Positions 1 to 8,720 of a stretch of 64,000 nucleotides of DNA are shown here, piece by piece. The notes beneath the pieces were generated by a model that was not told the origin of the DNA, searched no databases, and saw only the letters and a program-made list of their open reading frames with translations. This DNA is from Oceanobacillus damuensis. GTDB lineage: Bacteria; Bacillota; Bacilli; Bacillales; Amphibacillaceae. The position numbers were made by a program, and so were the translations under genes. Position 1 is the first letter of the stretch; the number at the start of each line of letters is the position of its first letter. Location: the NCBI RefSeq assembly GCF_001618145.1, contig NZ_LQNF01000014.1, positions 1 through 64,000 on the forward strand. The letters run 5' to 3'.

Positions 1-415
1 CATTTCATTAGCTTTTCCATCTCGTTTTGATGTTCATAGTGAAGATGAAGGACATTTCATTAGCTTTTCCCTCTCATTTTGATGTTCATAGTGATGATGA
101 AGGTCATTTCATTAGCTTTTCCCTCTCATTTTGATGTTCATAGCGATGATGAAGGTCATTTCATTAGCTTTTCCCTCTCATTTTGATGTTCATAGCGATG
201 ATGAAGGTCATTTCATTAGCTTTTCCCTCTCATTTTGATGTTCATAGCCATGATGAAGGACATTTCGTTAGCTTTTCCATCTCATTTTGATGTTCATAGC
301 CATGATGAAGGTCATTTCATTAGCTTTTCAATCGCATTTTGAACTTCTTACCCCTATGAAGATCATTTCACCATCTTTTCGTCAAGTTTGGAACTTCATC
401 CCCATGATGTTCTTT
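1..415. repeat. 52-bp tandem repeat array
   Basis: Units begin with CATTTCATTAGCTTTTCC at positions 1, 53, 105, 157, 209, 261 and 313, exactly 52 bp apart; a degenerate unit follows from 364. The central copies are almost identical and the last two diverge. The first unit starts at base 1, so the array probably continues left of the window. 52 is not a multiple of three and no reading frame is kept, so it is not a coding repeat. There are no spacers, so it is not CRISPR. Confidence 0.95.
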
Positions 416-569
416 TAATCGTTTTTAAGTCTTCAGCCAGATATAACGTGATTTTTTGAAAAAGGCAGTGTTGCTTGATCTAGGAGAAACTAAAAAATCG
501 TGCACACTTCCAGCCTTCCTGCATATAATAACTTCTGTGTGAGGAATTAGTTAGAAAGGAAGAGGACCT

Positions 570-698
570 ATGGAAACAAAGCAAATGATTCGTTTGGCGA
601 GCAACCAGATAAATGATGGGGGATATAAGGTTATTGAAGTAAATATGTCTGACTCATCCGGAAATCTATATGCCGTTTGCACACCAATAAAAAAATAG
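570..698 (+). CDS. Small uncharacterised protein, 42 aa
   Basis: A 42-codon frame starts with ATG and has a good ribosome-binding site (AAAGGAAGAGG) 5-6 bases upstream; a strong terminator follows within 20 bases, making this a compact monocistronic unit. The product begins METKQMIRLASNQ and ends with AVCTPIKK. It has no signal peptide or membrane segment, one Cys, and a predicted mixed alpha then beta character. I do not recognise a family. The independent RBS and terminator argue that it is a real gene; it lies between the tandem array and the convergent alaX gene. Confidence 0.6.
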   Translation: METKQMIRLASNQINDGGYKVIEVNMSDSSGNLYAVCTPIKK

Positions 699-714
699 TG
701 CAATTGCTTTTGGA

Positions 715-756
715 AAGACCATCCCTTTTGTATGTTTACATAGGATGGTCTTTTTT
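715..756 (+). terminator. Rho-independent terminator after the 42-aa gene
   Basis: Arms AAGACCATCC (715-724) and GGATGGTCTT (743-752) are perfectly complementary and run into a T tract. Confidence 0.85.
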
Positions 757-816
757 CAATTACTGTTAAGAAGGTGATGTGGATTTGATAAGGAGGAACA
801 ATACTGATCTTCCTCC

Positions 817-1986
817 TTATCGTATCCTTTTATAGGCGAAATGAAAGAATTCCAAAGCATCTTCACTTGATTGAAACCCTGCCTGGGCCGATTTAGCGTT
901 TCCCCCGCCTTTTCCATTGTACGTGGATATATGTTCTTTATAGAAAGCACCACATGAAAGTGACATAGAACCATCATGGGCCAGGAGAACTTTATTTTCG
1001 GCGGTAGTGGCAAACAATACGATTAACTGGTGTTCTGCTGCTATTTTTGCTGCTGTTTTTTGCATCTCTTTTAGTGATTTGTCAGGGAAGATATGTGCAA
1101 GAACATTGCCTTCGACGTTGTGGAGCAGTTCTTTTTCCAAATAGCTGTTATTTTGCTCTTCCAGCTCGGAAAGCCGTTTCTGCAGTTCATGATGTTCCTT
1201 TTCCCACTTACCAAAGCGATCCAGAATATCTTTTCTACGGGTGTTGAATTTATCGGAGAGGACATCGGTAATTTCCAATGTTGCATTAAAATCGTTCAAT
1301 GCCCGATAGCCACATTTAAAATGAATTCTGGTGGCGTCTTTCAACTTATCCGTTTTAAAAAGTTTGATTATCCCGATCTCTCCCGTTTGAGAAACATGCG
1401 TACCACCACAGGCGTTGTATTCAATGCCTTCAATCTCTACAATGCGGATATTTTCTATTACTGTTGGCTGCTTCACAAGCGGGATACTTTGAAGCTGTTC
1501 ATTGGTTACAAAATAACTATGTAGGTGACGGTTCTGAAAAATTTGTTTATTTACTTCATGTTCAATCATATGGAGCTGATTTTGTGTCAGGTTGCTCTGA
1601 TCTACATCAATGGTTACATCTTCTGTTCCAAGATGGAAACTAACCGTTTTTGCCTGAAACAGATCCCGGCAAATAGCAGAAAGCAAGTGCTGCCCACTGT
1701 GCTGCTGCATATGATCAAACCTTCTATTCCAATCCAGTTTACAGGTGACATTCATTGTTTCAGGAGGACGTTCCAATTTGTGGACAACCTCATTTCCTTC
1801 CAAAAATACATCCAAAACAGCAATATCGTTCAAGCTTCCTAAGTCGCAGGGCTGCCCGCCACCATGGGGATAAAAGGCTGTCTCTTCAAGTATGACATAA
1901 TAGTCATTTTTGTTTTCTCTTACTTGCTTTATCTTTGTTTGCCATTCTGCTGTCTTTGGTGAGGTATAGTAAAGTTTTGTGGTCAT
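817..1986 (-). CDS. alaX: Alanyl-tRNA editing protein, AlaX-L type (DHHA1 C-terminus)
   Basis: Free-standing homologue of the AlaRS editing half; the family hydrolyses mischarged Ser- or Gly-tRNA(Ala). The N-terminal part carries the zinc-binding HSGQH and CGGTH motifs of the editing domain; the middle is a helical, charged stretch, and the C-terminus ends in a DHHA1-like block with GGGNAKSAQAGF. At 389 aa it is the long AlaX form. I start it at ATG 1986 (MTTKLYYTSPK) because GGAGG lies 9 bases upstream; an in-frame ATG 60 bases further out lacks a site and would add an unlikely hydrophobic leader. Monocistronic and convergent with the upstream small gene. Function assigned from family, with high certainty. 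Confidence 0.9.
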   Translation of the reverse strand: MTTKLYYTSPKTAEWQTKIKQVRENKNDYYVILEETAFYPHGGGQPCDLGSLNDIAVLDVFLEGNEVVHKLERPPETMNVTCKLDWNRRFDHMQQHSGQHLLSAICRDLFQAKTVSFHLGTEDVTIDVDQSNLTQNQLHMIEHEVNKQIFQNRHLHSYFVTNEQLQSIPLVKQPTVIENIRIVEIEGIEYNACGGTHVSQTGEIGIIKLFKTDKLKDATRIHFKCGYRALNDFNATLEITDVLSDKFNTRRKDILDRFGKWEKEHHELQKRLSELEEQNNSYLEKELLHNVEGNVLAHIFPDKSLKEMQKTAAKIAAEHQLIVLFATTAENKVLLAHDGSMSLSCGAFYKEHISTYNGKGGGNAKSAQAGFQSSEDALEFFHFAYKRIR

Positions 1987-2207
1987 TTTTGAATTCCTCC
2001 AGTACATATGAGTAAAGCTTACTATTATCAATAGTATATCATCCACGTTTAATGCAGGGGGATATTCTCAGTTCGTATCTAATTGGAATGAAACCAGCAG
2101 TACTATTATATAAATCTCAATTCAGGCAAAACTATAAAACATGACACTAACGTGATAAACTATTAACTTAATGAATCCCGCACACCCTGTAACTATTAGG
2201 AGGAAAA

Positions 2208-2738
2208 ATGATGGATATGAATAATAATGACATCTTAATTCGATTAAGATACGCACTTGATATAAAAGATGCGGATATGGTAAAGATATTTAAATTTGGC
2301 GGTATCGAGGTAACAAAAGAAGAAGTGCAAAAAATTCTCACAAAAACTGAAGGTTATTATGATGAAGATTTTGATTACGAAGACAGGAATGTAGAAAGTA
2401 TACCTTGTGATAATCTCATGCTGGAGTCATTTTTAAACGGTCTTATTCAATTTAAAAGAGGAAAACAGGAGATAAAGCCTGGCCAGCCGGAACGCCCGCC
2501 AATCATGATAAAGAATAATGCCAGCGTGAATAATGTCATGCTGAAAAAATTGAAAATAGCGTTGAAGTTTACCACAGAAGACATGTTGGCGATATGGGAA
2601 AAAGCAGGGGTAGACATCACTAAAGGAGAGTTAAGTGCACTACTGAGGAAAGAAGGGCACAGTAATTATAGGGTATGTGGCGATCGCTATGCGAGGAACT
2701 TTTTGAAGGGATTGGGAATGAAGTACAGAGATAGGTAG
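2208..2738 (+). CDS. DUF1456 (YehS-like) protein
   Basis: The 176-aa product contains two copies of the DUF1456 unit: residues about 6-75 (NDILIRLRYALDIKDADMV...) and about 105-170 (NNVMLKKLKIALKFTTEDML...), each ending with a conserved N/R-x-F-LxGL motif. This duplicated architecture and length are typical of YehS. The biochemical role of the family is unknown. AGGAGG precedes the start with two consecutive ATG codons (2208, 2211). No operon partners. Confidence 0.85.
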   Translation: MMDMNNNDILIRLRYALDIKDADMVKIFKFGGIEVTKEEVQKILTKTEGYYDEDFDYEDRNVESIPCDNLMLESFLNGLIQFKRGKQEIKPGQPERPPIMIKNNASVNNVMLKKLKIALKFTTEDMLAIWEKAGVDITKGELSALLRKEGHSNYRVCGDRYARNFLKGLGMKYRDR

Positions 2739-3103
2739 GTCGTTAGAGGTCGTTAAGAGAACTGATAAAATGCTTAAGATGACTCTGGACTCCCTGTAAG
2801 TCTTTTATCGCATTTGAGATAAAGTGTGATGTAACTGGTTTTGTATCTATAATTATGTGCTTTTCCAGCTGTGGCTGAACCGTTCCCGGCCAGATAAACT
2901 TGTTATACGGCAGATAAAGACGCTATACAGCATGTAAGACCACTTTAACTCGGAAATTGTAATGTGGGGGCTGCTGGTATAGCGTTAACCAAAATTGCTT
3001 ATAAATTGCAGATCTTTCAGTTCTTTATTATTGTGAGCTAATACAAATTAGGTACTCTCAAAATGCTTTATCTTCGTTAGATAGGGGATTATTGATTTAC
3101 CGT
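2739..3103. other. Intergenic stretch without recognisable gene
   Basis: About 365 bases between convergent genes. I see short imperfect direct repeats (TAGGTCGTTAGAGGTCGTTA at the start; related AGATAAA..ACG..ATAC pieces around 2895-2930) but no open frame with an RBS, no riboswitch motif and no clear terminator. Confidence 0.5.
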
Positions 3104-3382
3104 TTATTTTTCACCCTTTATTCCACGAAGTATCACTTTTCCATCTATCAAGTCTCTTTCTGACAGAATACATGGAATTTCATACTCAATAAGTTTTCCC
3201 TCATTATCAAAAAATAAATATCCTTCTTCTTCGCCATAGATAAAGGAATTGATTTTCATATTTGGGGTAATTAATAACGTCATTTTCTCAGTGTCATTCC
3301 ACATTACCTTTACGATTGTTTTTTTCTTTAATTTCTTTTCTACCAAAGCTTTCATAGCGCTTAATGAAATGCCTTCTTCCAT
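3104..3382 (-). CDS. Uncharacterised 92-aa protein
   Basis: The frame starts with ATG behind a GGGGG-type RBS and codes for a charged protein (MEEGISLSAMKALVEKKLKK...). An amphipathic N-terminal helix rich in Lys is followed by alternating hydrophobic segments consistent with a small beta-rich fold (TLLITPNMKI, GYLFFDNEGKLIEYEIP). No signal peptide, no Cys pair, no known motif. Family not recognised. The codon usage fits its neighbours, so a genuine small gene is likely. Confidence 0.55.
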   Translation of the reverse strand: MEEGISLSAMKALVEKKLKKKTIVKVMWNDTEKMTLLITPNMKINSFIYGEEEGYLFFDNEGKLIEYEIPCILSERDLIDGKVILRGIKGEK

Positions 3383-3877
3383 TGTGAGTCCCCCAAGTGA
3401 TCATATTTCCAGCATACTGCCAGTTATTTATTATTTGCCGAATCGAAGCACGATATATTCTTATCTATAACATTTATGTAAGAAATTATCCACTAAAGTC
3501 TTCTGAGCATGTTTCTCTGATATTATTGAAAATAAGAGCGTTGACCAAGCTGGTGATGCTCCGCCATTTTAGCCAGAATGGGCAATTACTTCTTTTTGTA
3601 TAAAAAATAACAATCCTCCCTCATCTTTCAAGAAGCCGAAATAGTACCTCCCTGTCTGTATAAGTGCAACGAAATCAATCGCTTTAAATCTTCGTCATTT
3701 CCATGGGTTTTAAAATAAGGCTGAGAGATTGGCAGCAATGCAGGAGTCAGTCTTTTCAATACCAGTTGGGCTCAAATTATGCTATGATGGGGCGTGTTGT
3801 TCCTACGTTGTTGCGTATATTAATCCTGAAATCGTTTGAAATAGTCATCTAAGAAAAATAAGAGAGAAGGTAGCTAA
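3383..3877. other. Intergenic stretch, regulatory content unclear
   Basis: About 495 bases between divergently transcribed genes. It holds a 17-bp sequence TTACTTCTTTTTGTATA (3586-3602) that recurs exactly in the terminator after the MBL gene (4806-4822). No convincing ORF, riboswitch or RNA gene was seen. Confidence 0.5.
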
Positions 3878-4732
3878 ATGCTGAAAAATCTTGCAAATAG
3901 AGTTTATTATATGCCTCATTATTCAGAAACGGACCGTCCCGCATTAGGATTAATTTGCGGAGAGAAATTTAGCTTGGTTGTTGATTCAGGCAACTCACCT
4001 GCGCATGCTGACGATTTCCTCCGTCTGGTCGAAGAAATGGATGTATCTCCATTAAAGTTTGTTGTCATTACGCATTGGCATTGGGACCATGTTTTCGGTA
4101 TTAAAACGATGGATTTGTTAACGGTAAGTCATGAGGAAACGAAGAAGAAAATAGATCATATGAAAACCTTAAAATGGGATGACGCTTCATTAGATAAACG
4201 AGTTGAAACTGGAGAAGAGATTGAATTTTGCAGAGATTTTATCAAACGCGAAATGCCTGAACGTGAGCATTTGGAAGTGAAGGGACCGGATATAACCTTT
4301 AATGATAAGTTCGAAATCGACTTGGGCGGCATAACCTGTGTGGTTGAACATGTTGGCGGAGTCCATGCTGACGATTCATCGATTATTTATATTCCAGAGG
4401 AAAAGATCATGTTTCTCGGAGACTGCATCTATCAGGACTTTTATAGCGGTGAATGGAGTTATGATAAGGATGAACTCAATATCCTGCTAGCTAAAATAAA
4501 AAAATACGATGTTAATTGGTATGTGACCGGTCATCAAGATCCGAAGAAAAAAGAAGAAATGGAAAGCTTCTTTGATGATTTAACAAGTATCGGTGAAATT
4601 GTCGGTGGGAAAGTTTCCCTTGATAAAGCTGTTGCTGAATTTCAGGACGTAAAAAAGACAAAACCGAGTGAAGAACAGCTAGAGTATATTCAAAACTTTG
4701 TAAGTGGCAATCAAAAGGAAAAGAGAAATTGA
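3878..4732 (+). CDS. MBL-fold metallo-hydrolase
   Basis: A 284-aa metallo-beta-lactamase superfamily protein. The metal-binding signature HWHWDH sits at about residues 68-73, further ligands are expected at VEHVGGVHADDS (about 151-162), FLGDC (about 177-181) and TGHQD (about 213-217). The C-terminal 40 residues are charged and helical. No signal peptide, so cytosolic. Substrate cannot be read from the sequence; candidates are hydroxyacyl-thioesters or phosphoesters. Monocistronic with its own terminator. Confidence 0.8.
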   Translation: MLKNLANRVYYMPHYSETDRPALGLICGEKFSLVVDSGNSPAHADDFLRLVEEMDVSPLKFVVITHWHWDHVFGIKTMDLLTVSHEETKKKIDHMKTLKWDDASLDKRVETGEEIEFCRDFIKREMPEREHLEVKGPDITFNDKFEIDLGGITCVVEHVGGVHADDSSIIYIPEEKIMFLGDCIYQDFYSGEWSYDKDELNILLAKIKKYDVNWYVTGHQDPKKKEEMESFFDDLTSIGEIVGGKVSLDKAVAEFQDVKKTKPSEEQLEYIQNFVSGNQKEKRN

Positions 4733-4772
4733 TTGAATGCTCACTTTCATGAACATTTAATCAGATACTTGT

Positions 4773-4818
4773 AGAAGTAATCGCTAACCTTGGTCGGGCA
4801 GGCGGTTACTTCTTTTTG
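4773..4818 (+). terminator. Terminator after MBL hydrolase gene
   Basis: AGAAGTAATCGC (4773-4784) pairs with GCGGTTACTTCT (4802-4813) with one G-U, followed by a T run. Confidence 0.75.
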
Positions 4819-4926
4819 TATAGAAGAACGACAATAGTGACAACAAAAGTTAGAGTCGTTATTGGTGAAAGAATAAAATACGCTATTGAGTAATTAAAGT
4901 TGGCATCCACACAGTATGCACCATAC

Positions 4927-5523
4927 TTATACTAAATGTGTATTGGAACCATCCTCAGGATACACAGAAAATCCTCTCAGTTCCCTAACCACCCTCGAAA
5001 TAGGCAATCCAACCACATTATAATAATCTCCTATTATCTGCTTAACAAACATAGCTCCAACACTTTGAATTCCATAAGCACCTGCCTTATCATACGGATC
5101 GTCAGTGGATAGATACCATTCTATTTCCTCTTCCGATAAAGGCCAAAATTCAACCTTTGTTCGTTCAACAAATACTTTTCTATCATTTATTGAGCGTATC
5201 ATGACACCGGTAAACACCTCATGTATACTTCCGCTTAACGCAGAAATCATTTGGTAAGCCTCTTCCTTGTCTTTTGGTTTCTCATATATTTTTTGATTAT
5301 GAGAAACAATGGTATCAGCAGATAAGATTATTTCATCCTTATTGTCAATAGAGACATTTCGACCTTTCAGTAAAGCTAATTGGCTTACTTTTTCTGCTGG
5401 GTCATTTGTGGTGACTTGCGATTCATCTGTACTCGGTTTACGGATAGAAAAGGGAAGCTGTATTTGGTTCAGAATTTCCTGCCTTCTGGGTGACGATGAA
5501 GCCAGGATAAGTGTTTTTGTCAT
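4927..5523 (-). CDS. maf: Maf family nucleoside triphosphate pyrophosphatase
   Basis: The protein (198 aa) begins with the Maf hallmark LILASSSPRRQEIL and contains the catalytic-region motif SADTIV (about residues 68-73) and the conserved DPYDKAGAYGIQ block (about 142-153). Maf proteins hydrolyse non-canonical nucleotides such as dTTP/UTP or m7GTP to monophosphates. In Bacillus subtilis maf lies next to radC-mreBCD; here it stands alone, so it may be a second paralogue rather than the septum-associated copy. The start is ATG 5523 with a GGAGAAC site. Confidence 0.9.
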   Translation of the reverse strand: MTKTLILASSSPRRQEILNQIQLPFSIRKPSTDESQVTTNDPAEKVSQLALLKGRNVSIDNKDEIILSADTIVSHNQKIYEKPKDKEEAYQMISALSGSIHEVFTGVMIRSINDRKVFVERTKVEFWPLSEEEIEWYLSTDDPYDKAGAYGIQSVGAMFVKQIIGDYYNVVGLPISRVVRELRGFSVYPEDGSNTHLV

Positions 5524-5704
5524 CTATTAGTTCTCCTTTGTTGTCAGCCTTTATTAATTACTGCAATTATTTCATATAATAAGTGAAGTTTAGCAAAATG
5601 TTTTTAACACGAACAGATTCATAAGGAGCCTGAGAATAGTTACTAGACATATTTATTTCAATGTGTATACTTAGAACCGAAATAATTCAACCAGGGGGAT
5701 AAAC

Positions 5705-7246
5705 GTGAATAAGACTCAAACATCCAGATCTATTCGTTTTCTAAATTTTATAGAAGAAAAAGGAAATAAATTGCCACACCCAGTAACCATTTTTATCCTC
5801 TTTACGTTAATAGTGATTGCCGTTTCTCACATTTTATACCTGAATGGAATTAGCGTCACGTTTGAAGGTGTGAATAATGAAACGAACGAGACCGAAATGC
5901 TTACGGTAGAAGCAGTCAGTCTGCTTGTTCCTGAGGGCATTGCATATATGTTTTCCAATGTTGTTTCCAACTTCACCTCTTTTGTGGCGCTCGGACCTGT
6001 GTTGGTAGCCATGTTAGGGGTGGGTGTCGCTGAGAAAAGCGGGTATATCAGTGCGATGATGACGAACACCGTTACGAAAGCACCGAGGAAATTTGTAACG
6101 CCGCTCGTCGTGCTAATGGGAGTACTGTCAAATGTTGCAGCATCTGTAGGGTATGTTGTTCTCGTGCCGCTCGGGGCCATCATATTTCTTGGATTCAACC
6201 GGCATCCGCTTGCAGGATTAGCTGCTGCTTTTGCTGGGGTATCAGGAGGATACTCTGCCAATCTTTTTTTAGGTACAAACGATCCTTTATTAAGCGGTAT
6301 TTCCACAGAGGCTGCAAACATTTTAAATGCGAACTATGTGGTAAATCCGACAGATAACTGGTTTTTCATGTTTGCTTCGACTTTCTTAATTGTTATACTC
6401 GGTACGCTTATTACAGACAAGCTTATCGAACCGAAGTTAGGAAAATATGTACCGACTGAGGCGGAAACGACGACCCAGCAGCAGATTTCCGGGATTGAAA
6501 AGAAAGGGCTGTTATGGGCGAATATTTCCATTTTGCTCGTAATACTCGCAATTCTCCTATTGGTAGTTCCTGAAAATGCCCCATTAAGAGGGGAGGGAGG
6601 AAGCATCATCACTTCCCCATTTATGGGCAGTATTATTTTTCTTATGATGATCATCTTCCTTGTTCCAGGTATTGTGTATGGGATTGTAACCAAAACAGTC
6701 AAAAATGATAAGGATATTGCCAGTCTTATGACAGCTTCGCTTGAAACGATGGCGGGATTTATAGTATTGATATTCTTCGCTGCACAGTTTGTGGCATTAT
6801 TCAACTATACAAATTTAGGGACAATCATCGCGGTAAAAGGTGCTGAAATATTACAGGCGATCCAGCTTGATGGGGTATTATTGCTTGTGGCATTAATTAT
6901 CGCAACGACATTCATCAATCTATTTATCGCCGCGGATTCAGCGAAGTGGGCGATTATGGCACCTGTATTTGTACCGATGTTTATGCAAATGGGGATTTCT
7001 CCCGAAGTATCTCAGGTTGCCTATCGAATAGGGGATTCATCAACAAATATAATTTCCCCGCTAATGCCATTCTTCCCATTGATTGTGGCATTTGCCCAGC
7101 GTTACGGGAAGCAAAATGGAGTCGGTACGGTTGTGTCGCTCATGCTGCCATATTCCATTATTTTCCTTGTCTGCTGGACGATATTTTTCGTTATATGGTA
7201 TTTAATGGGCATTCCGGTTGGTCCGGGGACCAGTTTAAATTATTAG
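5705..7246 (+). CDS. abgT: AbgT family transporter
   Basis: A 513-aa polytopic membrane protein of the AbgT family, whose founding member takes up p-aminobenzoyl-glutamate; other members export sulfonamides. About 11-13 hydrophobic segments are visible. Family-typical sequences include GVSGGYSANLFLGTNDPLL (about 179-197) and the C-terminal block GDSSTNIISPLMPFFP (about 442-457). GTG/ATG reading shows a start just after GGGGG (AACCAGGGGGATAAACGTG). It is followed only 15 bases later by an OsmC gene, so the two are probably cotranscribed. Substrate unknown; peptide-like or folate-breakdown acyl-glutamates are the likely class. Confidence 0.88.
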   Translation: MNKTQTSRSIRFLNFIEEKGNKLPHPVTIFILFTLIVIAVSHILYLNGISVTFEGVNNETNETEMLTVEAVSLLVPEGIAYMFSNVVSNFTSFVALGPVLVAMLGVGVAEKSGYISAMMTNTVTKAPRKFVTPLVVLMGVLSNVAASVGYVVLVPLGAIIFLGFNRHPLAGLAAAFAGVSGGYSANLFLGTNDPLLSGISTEAANILNANYVVNPTDNWFFMFASTFLIVILGTLITDKLIEPKLGKYVPTEAETTTQQQISGIEKKGLLWANISILLVILAILLLVVPENAPLRGEGGSIITSPFMGSIIFLMMIIFLVPGIVYGIVTKTVKNDKDIASLMTASLETMAGFIVLIFFAAQFVALFNYTNLGTIIAVKGAEILQAIQLDGVLLLVALIIATTFINLFIAADSAKWAIMAPVFVPMFMQMGISPEVSQVAYRIGDSSTNIISPLMPFFPLIVAFAQRYGKQNGVGTVVSLMLPYSIIFLVCWTIFFVIWYLMGIPVGPGTSLNY

Positions 7247-7261
7247 AGAGGGATGACAACA

Positions 7262-7681
7262 ATGAAAATTAATACAACATGGACAGGCGGCAGAGCGTTT
7301 ACTGCTGTTGGGGACTCCGGCTATGCGATCAATATGGACGCTACAGAAGCCTATGGCGGTCTGGGCAAAGGAGCAACACCCACAGAAATGCTGCTCGGTT
7401 CTTTGGCAGGTTGTATCGGAATTGACGTCACGATGATATTAAGGCCGCATTTGGACAAAATCGATAAAATAGAAATAGAAACGGATGGCACACGAAAGGA
7501 AGAAGCACCTAAAGGCTTTACAGAGATTGTGGTGACATTCGTTGTAGATGGCAAGATCGACAGCAAAAAGGTTTGGCGGGCAATACGCCTGGGAGAGGAA
7601 AAATATTGTTCAGTTTCTGATTCCCTAAGCGCCAATATATCCTTTAAGCTAATATTAAATGGGGAAGAACAGCAAGGTTAA
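7262..7681 (+). CDS. OsmC/Ohr family protein
   Basis: A 139-aa OsmC-fold protein. The two family cysteines are visible in LAGCIGID (about residue 55) and KYCSVSD (about 120), consistent with a thiol peroxidase-type active site acting on organic hydroperoxides, although this YhfA-like branch is less studied. I choose ATG 7262 because the GAGAGGG site lies about 9 bases before it; the ATG at 7253 directly abuts that site. It lies in the same operon as the AbgT transporter, overlapping its RBS region. Confidence 0.85.
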   Translation: MKINTTWTGGRAFTAVGDSGYAINMDATEAYGGLGKGATPTEMLLGSLAGCIGIDVTMILRPHLDKIDKIEIETDGTRKEEAPKGFTEIVVTFVVDGKIDSKKVWRAIRLGEEKYCSVSDSLSANISFKLILNGEEQQG

Positions 7682-7754
7682 AGTTATCGCTTATAATTTG
7701 GGGAGCAGACTCACCAGTTTTTAACAATGAACAAACTAAATAACTTCATAAAAA

Positions 7755-7890
7755 GAGGCTGGTCATAAGTGAAAACTCCTCACAAAAGACAAAAGATTAG
7801 AAGATATAGAAGTTTATAAAGAAGAAAAAATCCGAACTGATTCGAATTCTAACGATAGAATTCTGAAGCAAAGTTCGGATTTTTTATAAT
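7755..7890 (+). repeat. Dispersed hairpin repeat, copy A (GAGGCTGG...)
   Basis: Starts GAGGCTGGTCATAA and ends with a long stem: AAAAAATCCGAACT (7825-7838) against AGTTCGGATTTTTT (7872-7885), with inner GAATTCT/AGAATTC. The same arrangement occurs at 54645-54780. No ORF. The stem plus T run could also act as a terminator after the AbgT-OsmC operon. Confidence 0.8.
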
Positions 7891-7895
7891 TTAAG

Positions 7896-8194
7896 CCCTT
7901 TACCCTAGTCCATCCTGACAAATCTATAATCCGTCCAAAAAGCTTTTTAAATGGATGACATTGAGCAGCATGTATCTGTGATTATTGGAATGATTAGAAG
8001 AAGCAGTAAATATTGATCATGTTGAAGATGTTTATTGCAATTTTGTTTGGTGCGCAGATATGACTTATGATTACTTTAATAAAAAAGCAAACACTTTTGT
8101 TGATAAATTATTCCTGTTACTATGGTATATACAGGGTTTTAATTTATTAGATGTACTTTCATAAAGGTAAAGTCTTTACGAGGAGGAAAAACGA
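7896..8194. other. Intergenic stretch before SRPBCC gene
   Basis: About 300 bases. Two short open stretches (ATG 7951, 21 codons; and a start-less stretch to about 8163) look weakly protein-like but have no RBS; they may be degenerate coding remnants. Nothing else recognised. Confidence 0.4.
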
Positions 8195-8671
8195 ATGGTT
8201 GAATACGGAACATTACACCATGAAACAGATGGAAAATATACGTTGAAATTCGAGCGTTTTTTCGCCCAGCAGCCTGAAGAGGTGTTCAATACGGTTATTC
8301 ATCCGGAATACTTTCCCCAATGGTATCCATTTGCGACTGGAGATATGGATCATAGGGAGGGCGGAGAAATTACCTTTGATGATGGGGAAGGATCGACATA
8401 CGCAGGGATTATTACAAAATTTGTACCTCCATATGTCTTTGCATTTCGTGAAGTGAAAGATTTGCTATCCATGGAATTCCAATCGGAAGACAAGGGGTGC
8501 CGTCTTATTTTTAAGCATACCTTCGATAATCAATCCATGACAGTGAGGACGGCTGCAGGGTGGCACCGCTGTCTTGATGCACTGGGCATATTAGTCAACG
8601 GTAAAGAAGCAGCCTGGCCTGATAATGGGGCTGAGCTGCGTGAAGCTTATGAGAAAGCCTTTGCTACTTGA
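8195..8671 (+). CDS. SRPBCC/AHSA1 domain protein
   Basis: A 158-aa single-domain protein of the START/Bet v1-like superfamily. Typical features are the N-terminal strand KFERFFAQQPEEVFNTV, the PEYFPQWYP helix (about 33-41), the central antiparallel strands GGEITFDDGEG and FAFREVKD, and the C-terminal helix beginning with GWHRCLDAL (about 126-134). Such proteins bind hydrophobic ligands or activate Hsp90-type partners; no specific ligand can be named. The RBS GAGGAGG is strong and no neighbour is cotranscribed. Confidence 0.8.
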   Translation: MVEYGTLHHETDGKYTLKFERFFAQQPEEVFNTVIHPEYFPQWYPFATGDMDHREGGEITFDDGEGSTYAGIITKFVPPYVFAFREVKDLLSMEFQSEDKGCRLIFKHTFDNQSMTVRTAAGWHRCLDALGILVNGKEAAWPDNGAELREAYEKAFAT

Positions 8672-8720
8672 TTTTTTTAACCTGCCACAGGAGGGGGCGA
8701 GAAATCTGTCTCATGCCCCG

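Noticed and set aside
1-415. CRISPR array
   Set aside because: Repeats are contiguous with a 52-bp period and no variable spacers; no cas genes in the window.
3719-3745. TPP (THI-box) riboswitch suggested by GGCTGAGA
   Set aside because: The rest of the motif (ACCCTTTGAACCTGATC type core) is missing.
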